NCBI RefSeq assembly: GCF_000718095.1
Contig: NZ_JOEI01000018.1
Location: 62,001 to 126,000, forward strand
Direction: 5' to 3'
Length of the DNA stretch: 64,000 nt
Origin: Streptomyces scopuliridis RB72
GTDB lineage: Bacteria; Actinomycetota; Actinomycetes; Streptomycetales; Streptomycetaceae
The notes beneath the pieces were generated by a model that worked only from the letters and a program-made list of their open reading frames with translations, made no database searches and was not told where the DNA came from. The position numbers and the translations under genes are program-made. Below, piece by piece: positions 54,982 through 63,334 of this stretch (the first letter of the stretch is position 1; each line of letters starts with the position of its first letter).

Positions 54982-55496
54982 GGTGACCTCCTCGTTGGTG
55001 TCCCCACCTCAAGGCGGGTGGGGACTCCGACGAATACTCACCAAACTCTCAGGTAAGAGGCAAATCGGTACACCATATGGGTGACGGGATGATCGAACCT
55101 CCGCAAAGTCTCGATCGGCAAGCCTCTGACAGTCGTCGGCGATCCGGTCGACGAGGGAGTCCAGCTCCTGGCGGGGCATGCCGGTCAGGGCCGGATCCGA
55201 CAGCGCAAGCCGCTGACTCGGGCGAAGAAGGAGGTCAACAAGCTGATCGCCAGTGAACGGGCGGTGTGGGAGCACGCGTTCGCGCATCCATTGAAGTTCA
55301 GACCCTCAGTAGCTGAGCCGCGTGTTCCTCCCGTGATGGCGACAACGCTGGTGAGACTCCCCGGGCCGGACAAACTCATCGCCGCGTCCGCGACGGTCAG
55401 AAATTGGGCTGCCCACTGGGTGTGGCTGGACACCCCGGACGCGCTCGTCCCGTGACCCCCAGCTCCGCACACTGTGTCAGAGCCTCAGCTCAGCGC
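54982..55496. other. Intergenic region with transposase debris
   Basis: About 515 bp. The minus-strand end carries the SGNH hydrolase promoter and RBS; the middle holds a transposase fragment at 55093-55311. The rest shows no supported gene. Confidence 0.45.
55093..55311 (+). pseudogene. DDE transposase fragment (IS5-like)
   Basis: After an in-frame stop at 55090, the plus strand encodes about 70 residues including GRIRQRKPLTRAKKEVNKL and then IASERAVWEHAFAH. The ER-x(2)-EH-x-(F/I)AH pattern is the C-terminal DDE Glu region of IS5-type transposases, normally ERAVVEHGFAHLK. The N-terminal two thirds are missing, and the sequence diverges after LKF. No terminal inverted repeats are seen. Confidence 0.62.
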
Positions 55497-56150
55497 TCAG
55501 CGCTCGGCCAGCAGCTCCGCGTCGTGGGCCAGGACCGCCGCCTGGACACGGTTGGCGCAGCCCGTGGTCGTCAGGATCCGGCTGATGTGGGCCTTGACCG
55601 TACCGGCGCTCAGATACAGCTGATCGGCGATCTCCGCGTTCGACAGACCGGTCCCGACCAGCCGCAGGACCTCCCGTTCCGCGGCGGTCAGCTTCTCCGT
55701 CCGGCGCAGGGCGGCCTGGGTGTCCTCCGTGGAGCGTACGTGCTGTTCCATCAGCCGCCGGGTGATCCGGGGGGCCAGCACTGGTTCGCCGTTCGCGGCG
55801 CGCCGTACCGAGTGGATCAGCTCCGTGGGACCGGTGTCCTTGAGCAGGAAGCCGCTCGCGCCGACCCGCAGGGAGCGCGTCACGCTCTGCTCCTCGCCGA
55901 AGGCCGTGAGCATCACCACGTATGTGGCGGGCGAGATACGGGTGATCTCCTCGGCGGCGGCGATCCCGTCCCTGCCCGGCATCTGGATGTCGAGCAGCGC
56001 CACGTCGATGGTCCGGTCGCGGCAGGCGGCGACGGCTTCGCGGCCGTCGGCCGCTTCGGCCACCACCTCGATGTCCTCGGCGTTCTCCAGGATCAGCCGG
56101 ATGCCGGCGCGCATCAGCGTCTCGTCGTCGGCTATGAGGACTCGTATCAC
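55497..56150 (-). CDS. LuxR/NarL-family response regulator
   Basis: A 217-aa two-component regulator. The receiver domain has the acidic pocket (ADDE) and phosphoacceptor D54 in LLDIQMPG, the Thr in MLTAFG and the Lys in LLKDTGP. The LuxR HTH is LTAAEREVLRLVGTGLSNAEIADQL with GTVKAHISRIL. It is 4 bp downstream of the cognate histidine kinase gene. Its targets are unknown; the kinase and ClpN-like genes are the obvious co-transcribed partners. Confidence 0.95.
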   Translation of the reverse strand: MIRVLIADDETLMRAGIRLILENAEDIEVVAEAADGREAVAACRDRTIDVALLDIQMPGRDGIAAAEEITRISPATYVVMLTAFGEEQSVTRSLRVGASGFLLKDTGPTELIHSVRRAANGEPVLAPRITRRLMEQHVRSTEDTQAALRRTEKLTAAEREVLRLVGTGLSNAEIADQLYLSAGTVKAHISRILTTTGCANRVQAAVLAHDAELLAER

Positions 56151-56154
56151 CTGT

Positions 56155-57762
56155 TCATCTTAGGACGGCCGTTGTCAGGAGAATTATCAGGAAAGTCGCG
56201 GTGGGCAGTATGACGAGCGCCGCCGCACAGCCCGCTCCCAACACCCGTGGCCAGGTGAGGACTTCCGTCGACAGGGGAGGGCGGGTCCCCGTACGGACCG
56301 TCCGGCCCCCGGCGGGTTCGCTCGCCGGCGGCAGGGGGACGGCGGCCGTGGGCATTCCGTTCGGACGCGACGGCAGCAGGGCGACCACCCGAAACCCGCC
56401 GTCCGGCAGCGGGCCCGCCGTGAACGAGCCGCCGAGCAGGGCGATCCGCTCCTCCAGGCCGACCAGCCCGCTGCGGTTTCCGGGCTGTGGGCGACGGCCC
56501 TCGCGCGGCGCCTCGTTGGTGACGGAGACCTCGATCACGCCGTCCCTGTTCCTGATCTCCACGCGCGTGGGCGCCCCGGACGCGTGCTTCAGTACGTTCG
56601 TCAGCCCCTCCCGGACCACGCGGTGCATGGACTGGCGGGTGCGCGGGCTCGGATCAGCCGAGTCGGGGACCGACCAGTCCAGCTCCACGCCGACACCCGC
56701 CAGCCGGGACTCCGCCACCAGGGCGCTGACGTCGTCGCGCGTCCCCCGGTCCCGTTCCGGCTCCGACGTCGCCTCCTCGCGGCGCAACAGGCCCAGGATG
56801 TCGCGCAGTTCCTCCATCGCCGTACCGGCCGTCGTACGCAGCAGCTCGGCCTGCCCGGCCAGCGGCGGTGCCTGGCGCGCGGCGGCCATTTCCAGCGCCC
56901 CGGCGTGCACCGAGATCAGGCTGAGCCGGTGGCCGAGGAGATCGTGCATCTCACCGGCGATACGGGTACGTTCCTCCATCCGCGCCGCCGCCGCCGTCAG
57001 TGAACGGGCCTGCTCCAGATAGGTGTTGCGTTCCCGCAGCAGACTGACCAGGGGGCGGCGCCGCCCGAGCAGTGTCCCGGCGAGCGCGGGGAGCAGTACG
57101 AGGAGAACGGCAGAGGCGGCGTTCCCCGCCAGATACTCCACCCAGGCGCCGGGCACGATCAGGCTTCCGGTGATCGTCAGTACGACGCATACCGCGCAGG
57201 CGATCCCCGCCGCGCGCCAGGCCCGGCGCGGCGGAGCGATGCGGCGGGTGGCGGACAGCACGATCAGCGGTACCACCGCCATTACCCAGACGTTGGGGCC
57301 CACCAGCAACGGTCCCGTCCCCAGCACCGCCTGTACCGGACGGTATCGCCGCAGCGGCATCAGGCACGCCGCGTACAGCGCCTCCAGTACGGCCAGTACC
57401 GGCCGTTCGGGCCGTATCAGCAACAGGGGGACGAGTCCGAGGGCCGCCGTCAGTACGACGGCCAGCGTCTCGGCGACGACGGTGCGGCGCGGGGCCCGGC
57501 GCACGGCGGGCCATGCTCCCGCCGCCTCGCGCCGTACCGACCGTACGGCGTGCGCCGTCCCGGACCTCGCGCGCGACCAGGCCCGCCGCGCGCGCTCGGG
57601 CGGCAGCCGCCTCACGTCCATCCCAGCCCTCGCCCCTCGTCCAGTCCCCTGTCCGGCGGATGGCCCCTGTCCGGCGGACGCTCCCTGACCGGCGGCTCTC
57701 CGGGTGGCAACGGTAGCGTCGGCCGGACCGCCGGGCGCCTCGCGGGGTCGGCCGCCCCTCAC
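56155..57762 (-). CDS. Sensor histidine kinase (HisKA_3 type)
   Basis: A 535-aa NarL-type kinase with 4-5 membrane helices in the N-terminal half, the phosphoacceptor His in RIAGEMHDLLGHRLSLI, and an HATPase domain (VVREGLTNVLKHASG, SGLVGLEERIALLGG). A sixth hydrophobic stretch lies at the extreme C-terminus (LGAGCAAALVILPTATFLIILL), which is unusual. GTG 57762 forms a GTGA overlap with the upstream gene, favouring it over ATG 57621. The resulting 47-residue N-terminus has repeats of SAGQGP. Confidence 0.9.
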   Translation of the reverse strand: MRGGRPREAPGGPADATVATRRAAGQGASAGQGPSAGQGTGRGARAGMDVRRLPPERARRAWSRARSGTAHAVRSVRREAAGAWPAVRRAPRRTVVAETLAVVLTAALGLVPLLLIRPERPVLAVLEALYAACLMPLRRYRPVQAVLGTGPLLVGPNVWVMAVVPLIVLSATRRIAPPRRAWRAAGIACAVCVVLTITGSLIVPGAWVEYLAGNAASAVLLVLLPALAGTLLGRRRPLVSLLRERNTYLEQARSLTAAAARMEERTRIAGEMHDLLGHRLSLISVHAGALEMAAARQAPPLAGQAELLRTTAGTAMEELRDILGLLRREEATSEPERDRGTRDDVSALVAESRLAGVGVELDWSVPDSADPSPRTRQSMHRVVREGLTNVLKHASGAPTRVEIRNRDGVIEVSVTNEAPREGRRPQPGNRSGLVGLEERIALLGGSFTAGPLPDGGFRVVALLPSRPNGMPTAAVPLPPASEPAGGRTVRTGTRPPLSTEVLTWPRVLGAGCAAALVILPTATFLIILLTTAVLR

Positions 57763-59024
57763 GCGCTCAGTCGCGGAGCCAGGTCCGCCTTCAGCGCGGT
57801 CGGGTCCACGCCGTGCGCGCGCAGCCGCCGGGAGACCGAGCCCTCCTCGTCGTCCGCCACATCATCGAGGAGCGCGGCCAGGAGGTGCACCGTTCCGGCC
57901 GAGGAGGCGTGGTGCTCCGCCGCGATGAGCCGCGCCGAGGCAAGGGTCCGCTCGGCGGCGGCGGAGAGCGGCACCTCATCGGGTACGGGGGACGGGTCGG
58001 CGGCGAGGGCGGACAGGGCCAGCGCGTCCAGCCGTACTCCATGCGTACGCAGCAGACCGGCGGCCCCGTTGACGGCCGTGACCTCGGCCGGCAGCGACCG
58101 TCCCGCGAGGGACAGCGCCCGGTCCAGGGCCAGGACGGCCAGCAGCAGATGGACCGGCTCCACCGCGCTCCGTCCGCACCGTACGGCCTGGCGACCCGAC
58201 TCGACGATCACCGCGAACAGCATGGACGTGCCGTCGCCGGGGTGCTGGGTCGTCCACGCCATCACCTTGCGCGCCAGCCAGTTGCTCCGGTCCTGTAGCA
58301 GCCCGGCCCGGCGCAGGACGGTGACGGCGTGGGAGAGCGGGCGGTCGGTCGCGGGCGCGGCCGGTGTGTCCCGCGAGTCGCGTGCGTCCAGCGCGTCCAG
58401 TGCGGCGTACGCGGCGGCCCGGTCGAGCCGCCGCAGCGCGTACGCTTCCCGCGCCCTGCTGTCGGGGAGGTCCAGCAGGGCGCGGGCCACATGCCGGGCG
58501 TACACACCGGGGGACGCCTCCAGGCGGGCGAGCCCGAGGGCGAGGAACAGGCAGGCGCGCAGGGCGCTGGACGGCTCGGGCCATTCCTGGTCGCCCTGCG
58601 CGACCGACTCCGTCGTCTCTGCCGTCTTCGCCGTTTCCGCTGTCTCCGCTGTCTCCGCCGTCTTGGATGCCTTCGTCGTCTTCCGGGCGCGCATTGCGGT
58701 CTGCCACTGCGCGACGCGCCACGCGGCGGCAACCTCGTGCTCATCGGCGGGTTCGCCCGACGTCTCGTCGTCGTGGTCGTCGCTCGCCCAACCGCGCCCC
58801 GCCCGGCCGCGGATCAGTCCGCTAAGCGCACTGGCGTGCCGCATGCCGGGGGCGATCGCCTCGCCGGCCGCCGAGTCGCCCATGACCAGGGTGGCGAGCA
58901 GGTCCTCCGTGCCCACGGTCCGAGACTCGCACTTGAATGCGCTCTGAAGCGTCTCCACGAGAAGTTCGATGACATCGGTCTCGAACTCCGTTGTCACGGA
59001 GGTGAGTTGTGGGTGGTTCTCCAT
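57759..59024 (-). CDS. Clp N-terminal-domain-like protein
   Basis: A 421-aa protein with Clp-N/ClpR-like repeats at both ends: VGTEDLLATLVMG near the start, EPVHLLLAVLAL in the middle and GTVHLLAALLDD near the end, as in substrate-binding domains of ClpC. There is no ATPase. A Thr/Ala/Glu tandem stretch (AETAETAETAKTAE, 9-bp DNA repeats near 58620-58660) separates the halves. It may be a peptidase-adaptor-like or sensing protein. It overlaps the kinase, so it may act in that signalling unit. Confidence 0.78.
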   Translation of the reverse strand: MENHPQLTSVTTEFETDVIELLVETLQSAFKCESRTVGTEDLLATLVMGDSAAGEAIAPGMRHASALSGLIRGRAGRGWASDDHDDETSGEPADEHEVAAAWRVAQWQTAMRARKTTKASKTAETAETAETAKTAETTESVAQGDQEWPEPSSALRACLFLALGLARLEASPGVYARHVARALLDLPDSRAREAYALRRLDRAAAYAALDALDARDSRDTPAAPATDRPLSHAVTVLRRAGLLQDRSNWLARKVMAWTTQHPGDGTSMLFAVIVESGRQAVRCGRSAVEPVHLLLAVLALDRALSLAGRSLPAEVTAVNGAAGLLRTHGVRLDALALSALAADPSPVPDEVPLSAAAERTLASARLIAAEHHASSAGTVHLLAALLDDVADDEEGSVSRRLRAHGVDPTALKADLAPRLSA

Positions 59025-59162
59025 CGGGCGATTCCCCTCGGGGTGCGGGTGCGGTGTGTTGGCTGATCCGCGAACGACGCTAGGCGTCCGCCCCGTACCG
59101 GCGCATCGGCCGACCGGCCACGCTCACGGTCCGACCGGCCACAGCCGCCGTCCGATCGGCAG

Positions 59163-59223
59163 ACTTCCCCAAACTTCCCTGAACTGCTCAACGGAATGGT
59201 AGTTTAGGGAAGGATAAGGAAGT
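59163..59223. promoter_or_regulatory. Large operator-like inverted repeat before the HTH gene
   Basis: Two 23-nt arms (59163-59185 and 59201-59223) are near-complements. Each contains two half-sites (ACTTCC and CTTCCCT on the left, AGGGAAG and AGGAAGT on the right) around a 15-nt spacer. A -10-like TAGTTT lies at its right edge. It sits 17 bp before the HTH gene start, fitting autoregulation. Confidence 0.68.
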
Positions 59224-59240
59224 CGAAGGAGCTGGAGTCA

Positions 59241-59678
59241 TTGCCGCAGCAGTACTACTCGGTGGACCAGGTGGCGGAGCTGCTGGATCTCCATGTGCGG
59301 ACGGTGCGCGGTTACGTACGGGACGGCCGGCTGAAGGCGACCCGCATCGGTAAGCAGTACCGGATCGCGCGCGAGGATCTGGAGGCGTTCACCGGCCGCC
59401 CGGCGCCCTCGTCCTCCCCCTCCGCCGGCCCGGAACGGCGCCAGGCCGAGGCATCCGTCATCGTGCGGATCGACGCGATCGGCCCCGAGGCGACCATGCG
59501 TCTGACGAACACGGTCATGGCCGCCATCGCGCACGGCCAGGACGGCGGCGAACGCTTGCGCGTGGAGACCGTCTACGACGAGGAGCGGGCCGTGCTGAAG
59601 GTGATCATCCTGGGCGGCCTGGACAGCACCGCCGAGCTGCTGAAGATCGTCAACGCCCTGATCGAGCAACCGGAATGA
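59241..59678 (+). CDS. Excisionase-type (MerR-like) helix-turn-helix regulator
   Basis: A 145-aa protein with an N-terminal HTH_17 domain (YYSVDQVAELLDLHVRTVRGYVRDGRLKATRIGKQYRI). A C-terminal domain of about 75 residues, starting ASVIVRIDAIG, resembles small ligand or dimerisation modules seen with DUF4180 partners. TTG start with AAGGAG and GGAG upstream. Despite the excisionase label there is no integrase nearby. It is coupled to the DUF4180 gene by an ATGA overlap. Confidence 0.87.
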   Translation: MPQQYYSVDQVAELLDLHVRTVRGYVRDGRLKATRIGKQYRIAREDLEAFTGRPAPSSSPSAGPERRQAEASVIVRIDAIGPEATMRLTNTVMAAIAHGQDGGERLRVETVYDEERAVLKVIILGGLDSTAELLKIVNALIEQPE

Positions 59679-60100
59679 ACAGGAACCCGGACATGGCCGA
59701 ACCCGCCGAAACGTCCCAGCCCCTCCAGACCCTCCAGCACATCCACGGCATACCCGTTCTCCTCTGTGCTCCCGACGGTGATCCGCTGCGCGGCGAGCGC
59801 GAGGCGCTCGATCTCATCGGCGACGCGTTCCACCTCGGCGCCGTCTGGGTCGTCATCCCGGCCGGCCGGTTCGAGGACGCCTTCTTCCAGCTGCGTACCC
59901 GCGTCGCCGGCGACATCGTCCAGAAGTTCGTCAACTACCGGCTGCGCGTCGCCGTCGTCGGTGACATCGCGCGGCACACGGATGGCAGCGCCTCGCTACG
60001 GGACTTCGTCCGCGAGAGCAACCGCGGCACACAGCTCTGGTTCCTCCCCGACATCGAGTCCCTGAGCGCCCGCCTCGGCCCCCAGCCGCACGAGTCGTAA
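59675..60100 (+). CDS. DUF4180 protein
   Basis: A 141-aa cytosolic protein with the DUF4180 pattern: EREALDLIGDAF, AFFQLRTRVAGDIVQKFVNYR and VAVVGDIARH. Function is unknown. It is translated from an ATG within the end of the HTH gene, so the two form a regulator-effector pair. ATG 59693 (MAEPAE) is an alternative start. Confidence 0.87.
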   Translation: MNRNPDMAEPAETSQPLQTLQHIHGIPVLLCAPDGDPLRGEREALDLIGDAFHLGAVWVVIPAGRFEDAFFQLRTRVAGDIVQKFVNYRLRVAVVGDIARHTDGSASLRDFVRESNRGTQLWFLPDIESLSARLGPQPHES

Positions 60101-60143
60101 AAAGGCGACAGAAGATGTCCGGTATCCCGTGTTGGCTGGACGC

Positions 60144-60647
60144 ATGACATTCACCTGGGCCGATTTCGTCTCGGCGGAGCCGCGCTTCGCCGAGACCGTT
60201 CAGCGGCGATTCGAGAAGCACACCCACCATGTCCTCGCCACTCTCCGCAAGGACGGCTCCCCGCGCGTGACAGGACTCGAAGTCACCTTCAGATTCGGGG
60301 AGTTGTGGCTCGGCATGATGCCGAATTCCCGTAAGGCGCTCGATCTGATGCGCGACCCGCGCTTCGCTCTGCACGCGAATCCGGGTGAGGGCGGCGAGAT
60401 GGCGGACGGCGACGTCAAAGTCGCCGGACGGGCGGTCGAGGTCACGGACGAAGAGACGCTTGTGCGATTTGCGGCGACGGTCGAGCCTCCGCTGCCGTTT
60501 CACCTCTTCGGGGTGGACCTCGGCGAGGTGGTGTGGACCGGACTCGACGGTGACGACCTGGTCGTACGGATCTGGCGGCCGGACGGGCCGCTGCGCACCG
60601 TACGGCGCGGGTCCGACGACAGTCCGCCCCGCGAGGACCACGGGTGA
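60144..60647 (+). CDS. Pyridoxamine 5'-phosphate oxidase family protein
   Basis: A 167-aa split-barrel flavin-binding protein of the PNPOx-like group. HVLATLRKDGSPRVTGLEV is the typical first strand pair, followed by LWLGMMPNSRKALDLMRDPRFAL and VKVAGRAVEV. Such proteins bind FMN or F420; the small size and SRKALDLMRDPR helix are common in F420-linked streptomycete members. ATG 60144 was chosen over the GTG frame start at 60129. Confidence 0.87.
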   Translation: MTFTWADFVSAEPRFAETVQRRFEKHTHHVLATLRKDGSPRVTGLEVTFRFGELWLGMMPNSRKALDLMRDPRFALHANPGEGGEMADGDVKVAGRAVEVTDEETLVRFAATVEPPLPFHLFGVDLGEVVWTGLDGDDLVVRIWRPDGPLRTVRRGSDDSPPREDHG

Positions 60648-60650
60648 TCG

Positions 60651-60678
60651 TTGCGCCGGTGCCGGGGCGTGCTAGGCT
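60651..60678 (+). promoter_or_regulatory. Housekeeping-type promoter of the cold-shock gene
   Basis: TTGCGC (-35) and TAGGCT (-10) are separated by 16 bp. Transcription from about 60685 would give a leader of about 160 nt before the csp ATG. Confidence 0.5.
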
Positions 60679-60714
60679 GACTGCGTTGCAGTTTTGGTAC
60701 CCATGAACTTTATG

Positions 60715-60755
60715 TGCGCCTGACGGGAATGTTCCTCAGGCGCATTATTGTTTTT
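60715..60755 (+). terminator. Intrinsic-terminator-like hairpin with U-tract in the csp leader
   Basis: TGCGCCTGA and TCAGGCGCA (60715-60723, 60736-60744) form a 9-bp stem, with an inner GGAA/TTCC stem and then TTATTGTTTTT. T-tracts are rare in this genome. It lies upstream of the cold-shock gene, so it could act as an attenuator, or terminate the PNPOx-like transcript. Confidence 0.65.
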
Positions 60756-60791
60756 GCCGGCTTCTCCGGATGGGGCTCAATGCGGCGACGA

Positions 60792-60815
60792 GGAATCCGT
60801 AAAGTGCGGATTTCC
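60792..60815 (+). promoter_or_regulatory. Second hairpin in the csp leader
   Basis: GGAATCCG pairs with CGGATTTCC (one bulged A) just upstream of the csp ribosome binding site (AGGAG at about 60834). It may tune translation with temperature. Confidence 0.45.
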
Positions 60816-60843
60816 GGCTCTGCACCTGTTTTAGGAGAATGAC

Positions 60844-61047
60844 ATGGCTACAGGCACCGTGAAGTGGTTCAACTCGGAAAAGGGCTTCGGCTTCATTGAG
60901 CAGGACGGCGGCGGCGCCGACGTCTTCGCCCACTACTCGAACATCGCCACCCAGGGCTTCCGTGAGCTCCAGGAGGGCCAGAAGGTCTCGTTCGACGTCA
61001 CGCAGGGCCAGAAGGGCCCGCAGGCGGAGAACATCGTCCCGGCCTAA
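60844..61047 (+). CDS. Cold-shock domain protein
   Basis: A 67-aa CspA-type protein that binds single-stranded RNA/DNA. RNP1 is KGFGFIEQ and RNP2 is [18 protein letters not shown] opens the domain. Length is exactly that of the family. AGGAG lies 6 nt before the ATG. A structured leader precedes it, and a terminator separates it from a DEAD-box helicase gene, another common cold-response protein. Confidence 0.97.
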   Translation: MATGTVKWFNSEKGFGFIEQDGGGADVFAHYSNIATQGFRELQEGQKVSFDVTQGQKGPQAENIVPA

Positions 61048-61067
61048 TTTCCGGACGTGTACCTCGC

Positions 61068-61104
61068 AGCCGGGGCCCGCACCGTGCAGGTGCGGGTCCC
61101 GGCT
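61068..61104 (+). terminator. Terminator after the cold-shock gene
   Basis: A 15-bp stem (AGCCGGGGCCCGCAC with its complement, one G-T pair) and a 7-nt loop, 20 bp beyond the csp stop. Confidence 0.82.
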
Positions 61105-61139
61105 CGCGCTGTTCTCAGGCCCAGGAAGGCTTTTTCCGA

Positions 61140-62690
61140 ATGACTCGATCCGAACGCCCGGCTCGCGCTGCCCGCCCCGCCGGCAAGCGCCCGGTGAACT
61201 CCCGCGCGAAGGCGCCCGCGAAGGGCTCGGCGAGGCCGGCCGCCCGCCGCCCCGCCGCGCGCCCGCAGGAGTTCACGCTGCCGGAGACCCTTACCCCCGC
61301 GCTGCCCGCCGTCGAGGCGTTCGACGAGCTGGACATGCCCGCAGGACTGCTCAAGACGCTCACCGCCCAGGGTGTGACCACCCCGTTCCCCATCCAGGGC
61401 GCGACTCTCCCCAACTCCCTCGCGGGCCGCGACATCCTGGGCCGTGGACGTACCGGCTCCGGCAAGACGCTCGCCTTCGGGCTGGCGCTGCTCGCCCGTA
61501 CGGCCGGCCGGCGCGCCGAGCCGCGCGCCCCGCTCGCGCTGGTGCTCGTACCCACGCGTGAGCTGGCGCAGCAGGTGACCGACGCGCTCACCCCGTACGC
61601 CACCGCCGTCAATCTGAAGCTGACGACGGTCGTCGGCGGGCTCTCGATCAGCAAGCAGGCGGGTTCGCTGCGGCGCGGCGCCGAAGTGCTCGTCGCGACC
61701 CCCGGGCGGCTGAAGGACCTCATCGAGCGCGGCGACTGCCGGCTCGACCAGGTGTCGATCACCGTGCTCGACGAGGCCGACCAGATGGCCGACATGGGCT
61801 TCATGCCGCAGGTCACCGCGCTGCTCAAGCAGGTCGAGCCGGACGGGCAGCGGATGCTGTTCTCGGCGACGCTGGACAAGAACATCGACCGGCTCGTACG
61901 GCAGTACCTGACGGACCCGGTCGTGCACTCCGTCGACCCGTCGCAGGGCGCGGTCACGACGATGGAGCACCATGTGCTCTACGTCCTGGACGAGACGGAC
62001 AAGAAGGAAGTCACCACGCGGATCGCGGCGCGCGACGGCCGGGTGCTGCTCTTCCTGGACACCAAGCGGTCGGTGGACCGGCTGGTCAAGCGGCTGCTGG
62101 CGAGCGGCGTACGGGCCTCGGGGCTGCACGGCGGCCGTTCGCAGCCGCAGCGCAACCGGACGCTGGAACAGTTCAAGACCGGTCTGGTCACCTGCCTCGT
62201 CGCGACGAATGTCGCGGCCCGCGGCATCCATGTCGACGATCTCGACCTGGTCGTGAACGTGGACCCGCCGGTCGATCACAAGGACTATCTGCACCGCGGC
62301 GGACGCACCGCCAGGGCGGGGGAGTCCGGCAGTGTCGTGACGCTCGTACTGCCCGAGCAGCGGCGCGAGATGACGCGGCTGATGTCGGACGCGGGGATCG
62401 CGCCCCGGTCCGCGCGGATCAAGTCCACGGACGAGGAGCTGGCGGCGCTCACCGGCGCGCGGGTGCCCTCCGGGGTGGCCGTCACCATAGAGGTGCCGCA
62501 GCAGCCCGTCCAGGCGAAGCCGAAGACGCGCGCGTCGCGTCCGGCGAGGAAGAACACCGGCGGGGGCTCGGGCGGAGGCTCGGGCGCCGGGGGTGGCGCG
62601 GCCCGTCTCGGCGGTGCGTCGCGCGGCAGCCGCGGCCGTCGAGGCCGTCCGGACCGGGGCGCCGAGGGCGGACGCCGCACCGCCGCCTGA
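61140..62690 (+). CDS. DEAD-box RNA helicase
   Basis: A 516-aa RNA helicase. A basic Ala/Arg/Pro-rich N-terminus of about 45 residues precedes the core. Motif Q: TPFPIQGATLP; I: GRTGSGKT; Ia: VPTRELAQQ; Ib: TPGRL; II: DEAD (VLDEADQMADMGF); III: SAT; IV: VLLFLDT; V: ATNVAARGIHV; VI: HRGGRTARAG. A Gly/Arg-rich RNA-binding tail ends it. It probably remodels structured RNA, likely at low temperature given the csp gene immediately upstream. Confidence 0.96.
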   Translation: MTRSERPARAARPAGKRPVNSRAKAPAKGSARPAARRPAARPQEFTLPETLTPALPAVEAFDELDMPAGLLKTLTAQGVTTPFPIQGATLPNSLAGRDILGRGRTGSGKTLAFGLALLARTAGRRAEPRAPLALVLVPTRELAQQVTDALTPYATAVNLKLTTVVGGLSISKQAGSLRRGAEVLVATPGRLKDLIERGDCRLDQVSITVLDEADQMADMGFMPQVTALLKQVEPDGQRMLFSATLDKNIDRLVRQYLTDPVVHSVDPSQGAVTTMEHHVLYVLDETDKKEVTTRIAARDGRVLLFLDTKRSVDRLVKRLLASGVRASGLHGGRSQPQRNRTLEQFKTGLVTCLVATNVAARGIHVDDLDLVVNVDPPVDHKDYLHRGGRTARAGESGSVVTLVLPEQRREMTRLMSDAGIAPRSARIKSTDEELAALTGARVPSGVAVTIEVPQQPVQAKPKTRASRPARKNTGGGSGGGSGAGGGAARLGGASRGSRGRRGRPDRGAEGGRRTAA

Positions 62691-62734
62691 AGCGGACGTA
62701 CGTAGTTTTACGCACGACGTCCCACGCACGAAGA

Positions 62735-62777
62735 ACGGAAGCCCGGTGCCGCGCTCGGCGCGCCGCCGGGCTTCCGT
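62735..62777 (+). terminator. Terminator after the helicase gene
   Basis: ACGGAAGCCCGG and its exact complement form a 12-bp stem, and the loop contains a further GCGC/GCGC pairing. Confidence 0.82.
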
Positions 62778-62906
62778 ACGTCCAGGCCAGGGGGCCACGA
62801 ATGGGGTGTACGGGGCGCTACGTTGGCGGGCCGGTTGGTTAACTTCCTGGAAATTCCGCACAGTTGTTATTGACGTGTACGCGTCTACGCGCGTCATCAT
62901 GGGGGC

Positions 62907-63296
62907 ATGCGAATTCCCCCACGGATCGCCACCCTCGGTGGCATCGCCGCTCTGGCCTCCACCCTCCTCGTCGGCGGAGTCACCGCCACCGCTACCGCCG
63001 CCCCCACCGCGGTCGGCAGCATCTGCTACTCCAGGCTGCCCGTCCAGGCCCATGACACCCTCGACCTCATCGACGCGGGCGGGCCGTTCCCGTACCCGCA
63101 GGACGGTGGCGTCTTCCAGAACCGGGAAGGCATCCTGCCGAGCCAGTCGACCGGCTACTACCACGAGTACACCGTCAAGACGCCCGGCTCCTCGACCCGC
63201 GGCGCGCGCCGCATCGTCACGGGCAACAAGACCAATGAGGACTACTACACCGCCGACCACTACGCGTCGTTCTCGCTCGTCAACTACAGCTGCTGA
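62907..63296 (+). CDS. Secreted guanyl-specific ribonuclease, RNase Sa type
   Basis: A 129-aa protein: a signal peptide of about 32 residues (GGIAALASTLLVGGVTATAT) and a mature ribonuclease that matches RNase Sa closely. Catalytic residues are E87 (YYHEYTV), R98 (STRGARR) and H118 (TADHYASF), equivalent to E54, R65 and H85 of RNase Sa. C40 and C129 correspond to its single disulfide. It cleaves RNA after guanosine outside the cell. A barstar-like gene follows 38 bp downstream. Confidence 0.96.
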   Translation: MRIPPRIATLGGIAALASTLLVGGVTATATAAPTAVGSICYSRLPVQAHDTLDLIDAGGPFPYPQDGGVFQNREGILPSQSTGYYHEYTVKTPGSSTRGARRIVTGNKTNEDYYTADHYASFSLVNYSC

Positions 63297-63334
63297 CCGG
63301 TCGTCGACCGGAACCGGAAGGTAACCTCCGTCCC

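Noticed and set aside
55264..55455. 63-codon ORF as an intact small gene
   Set aside because: Its first part is the end of a transposase fragment, and the reading frame extends upstream of the nominal GTG.
59241..59678. Prophage excisionase
   Set aside because: Only the HTH domain resembles excisionases. No integrase, att site or phage gene is nearby, and it is coupled to a DUF4180 gene.
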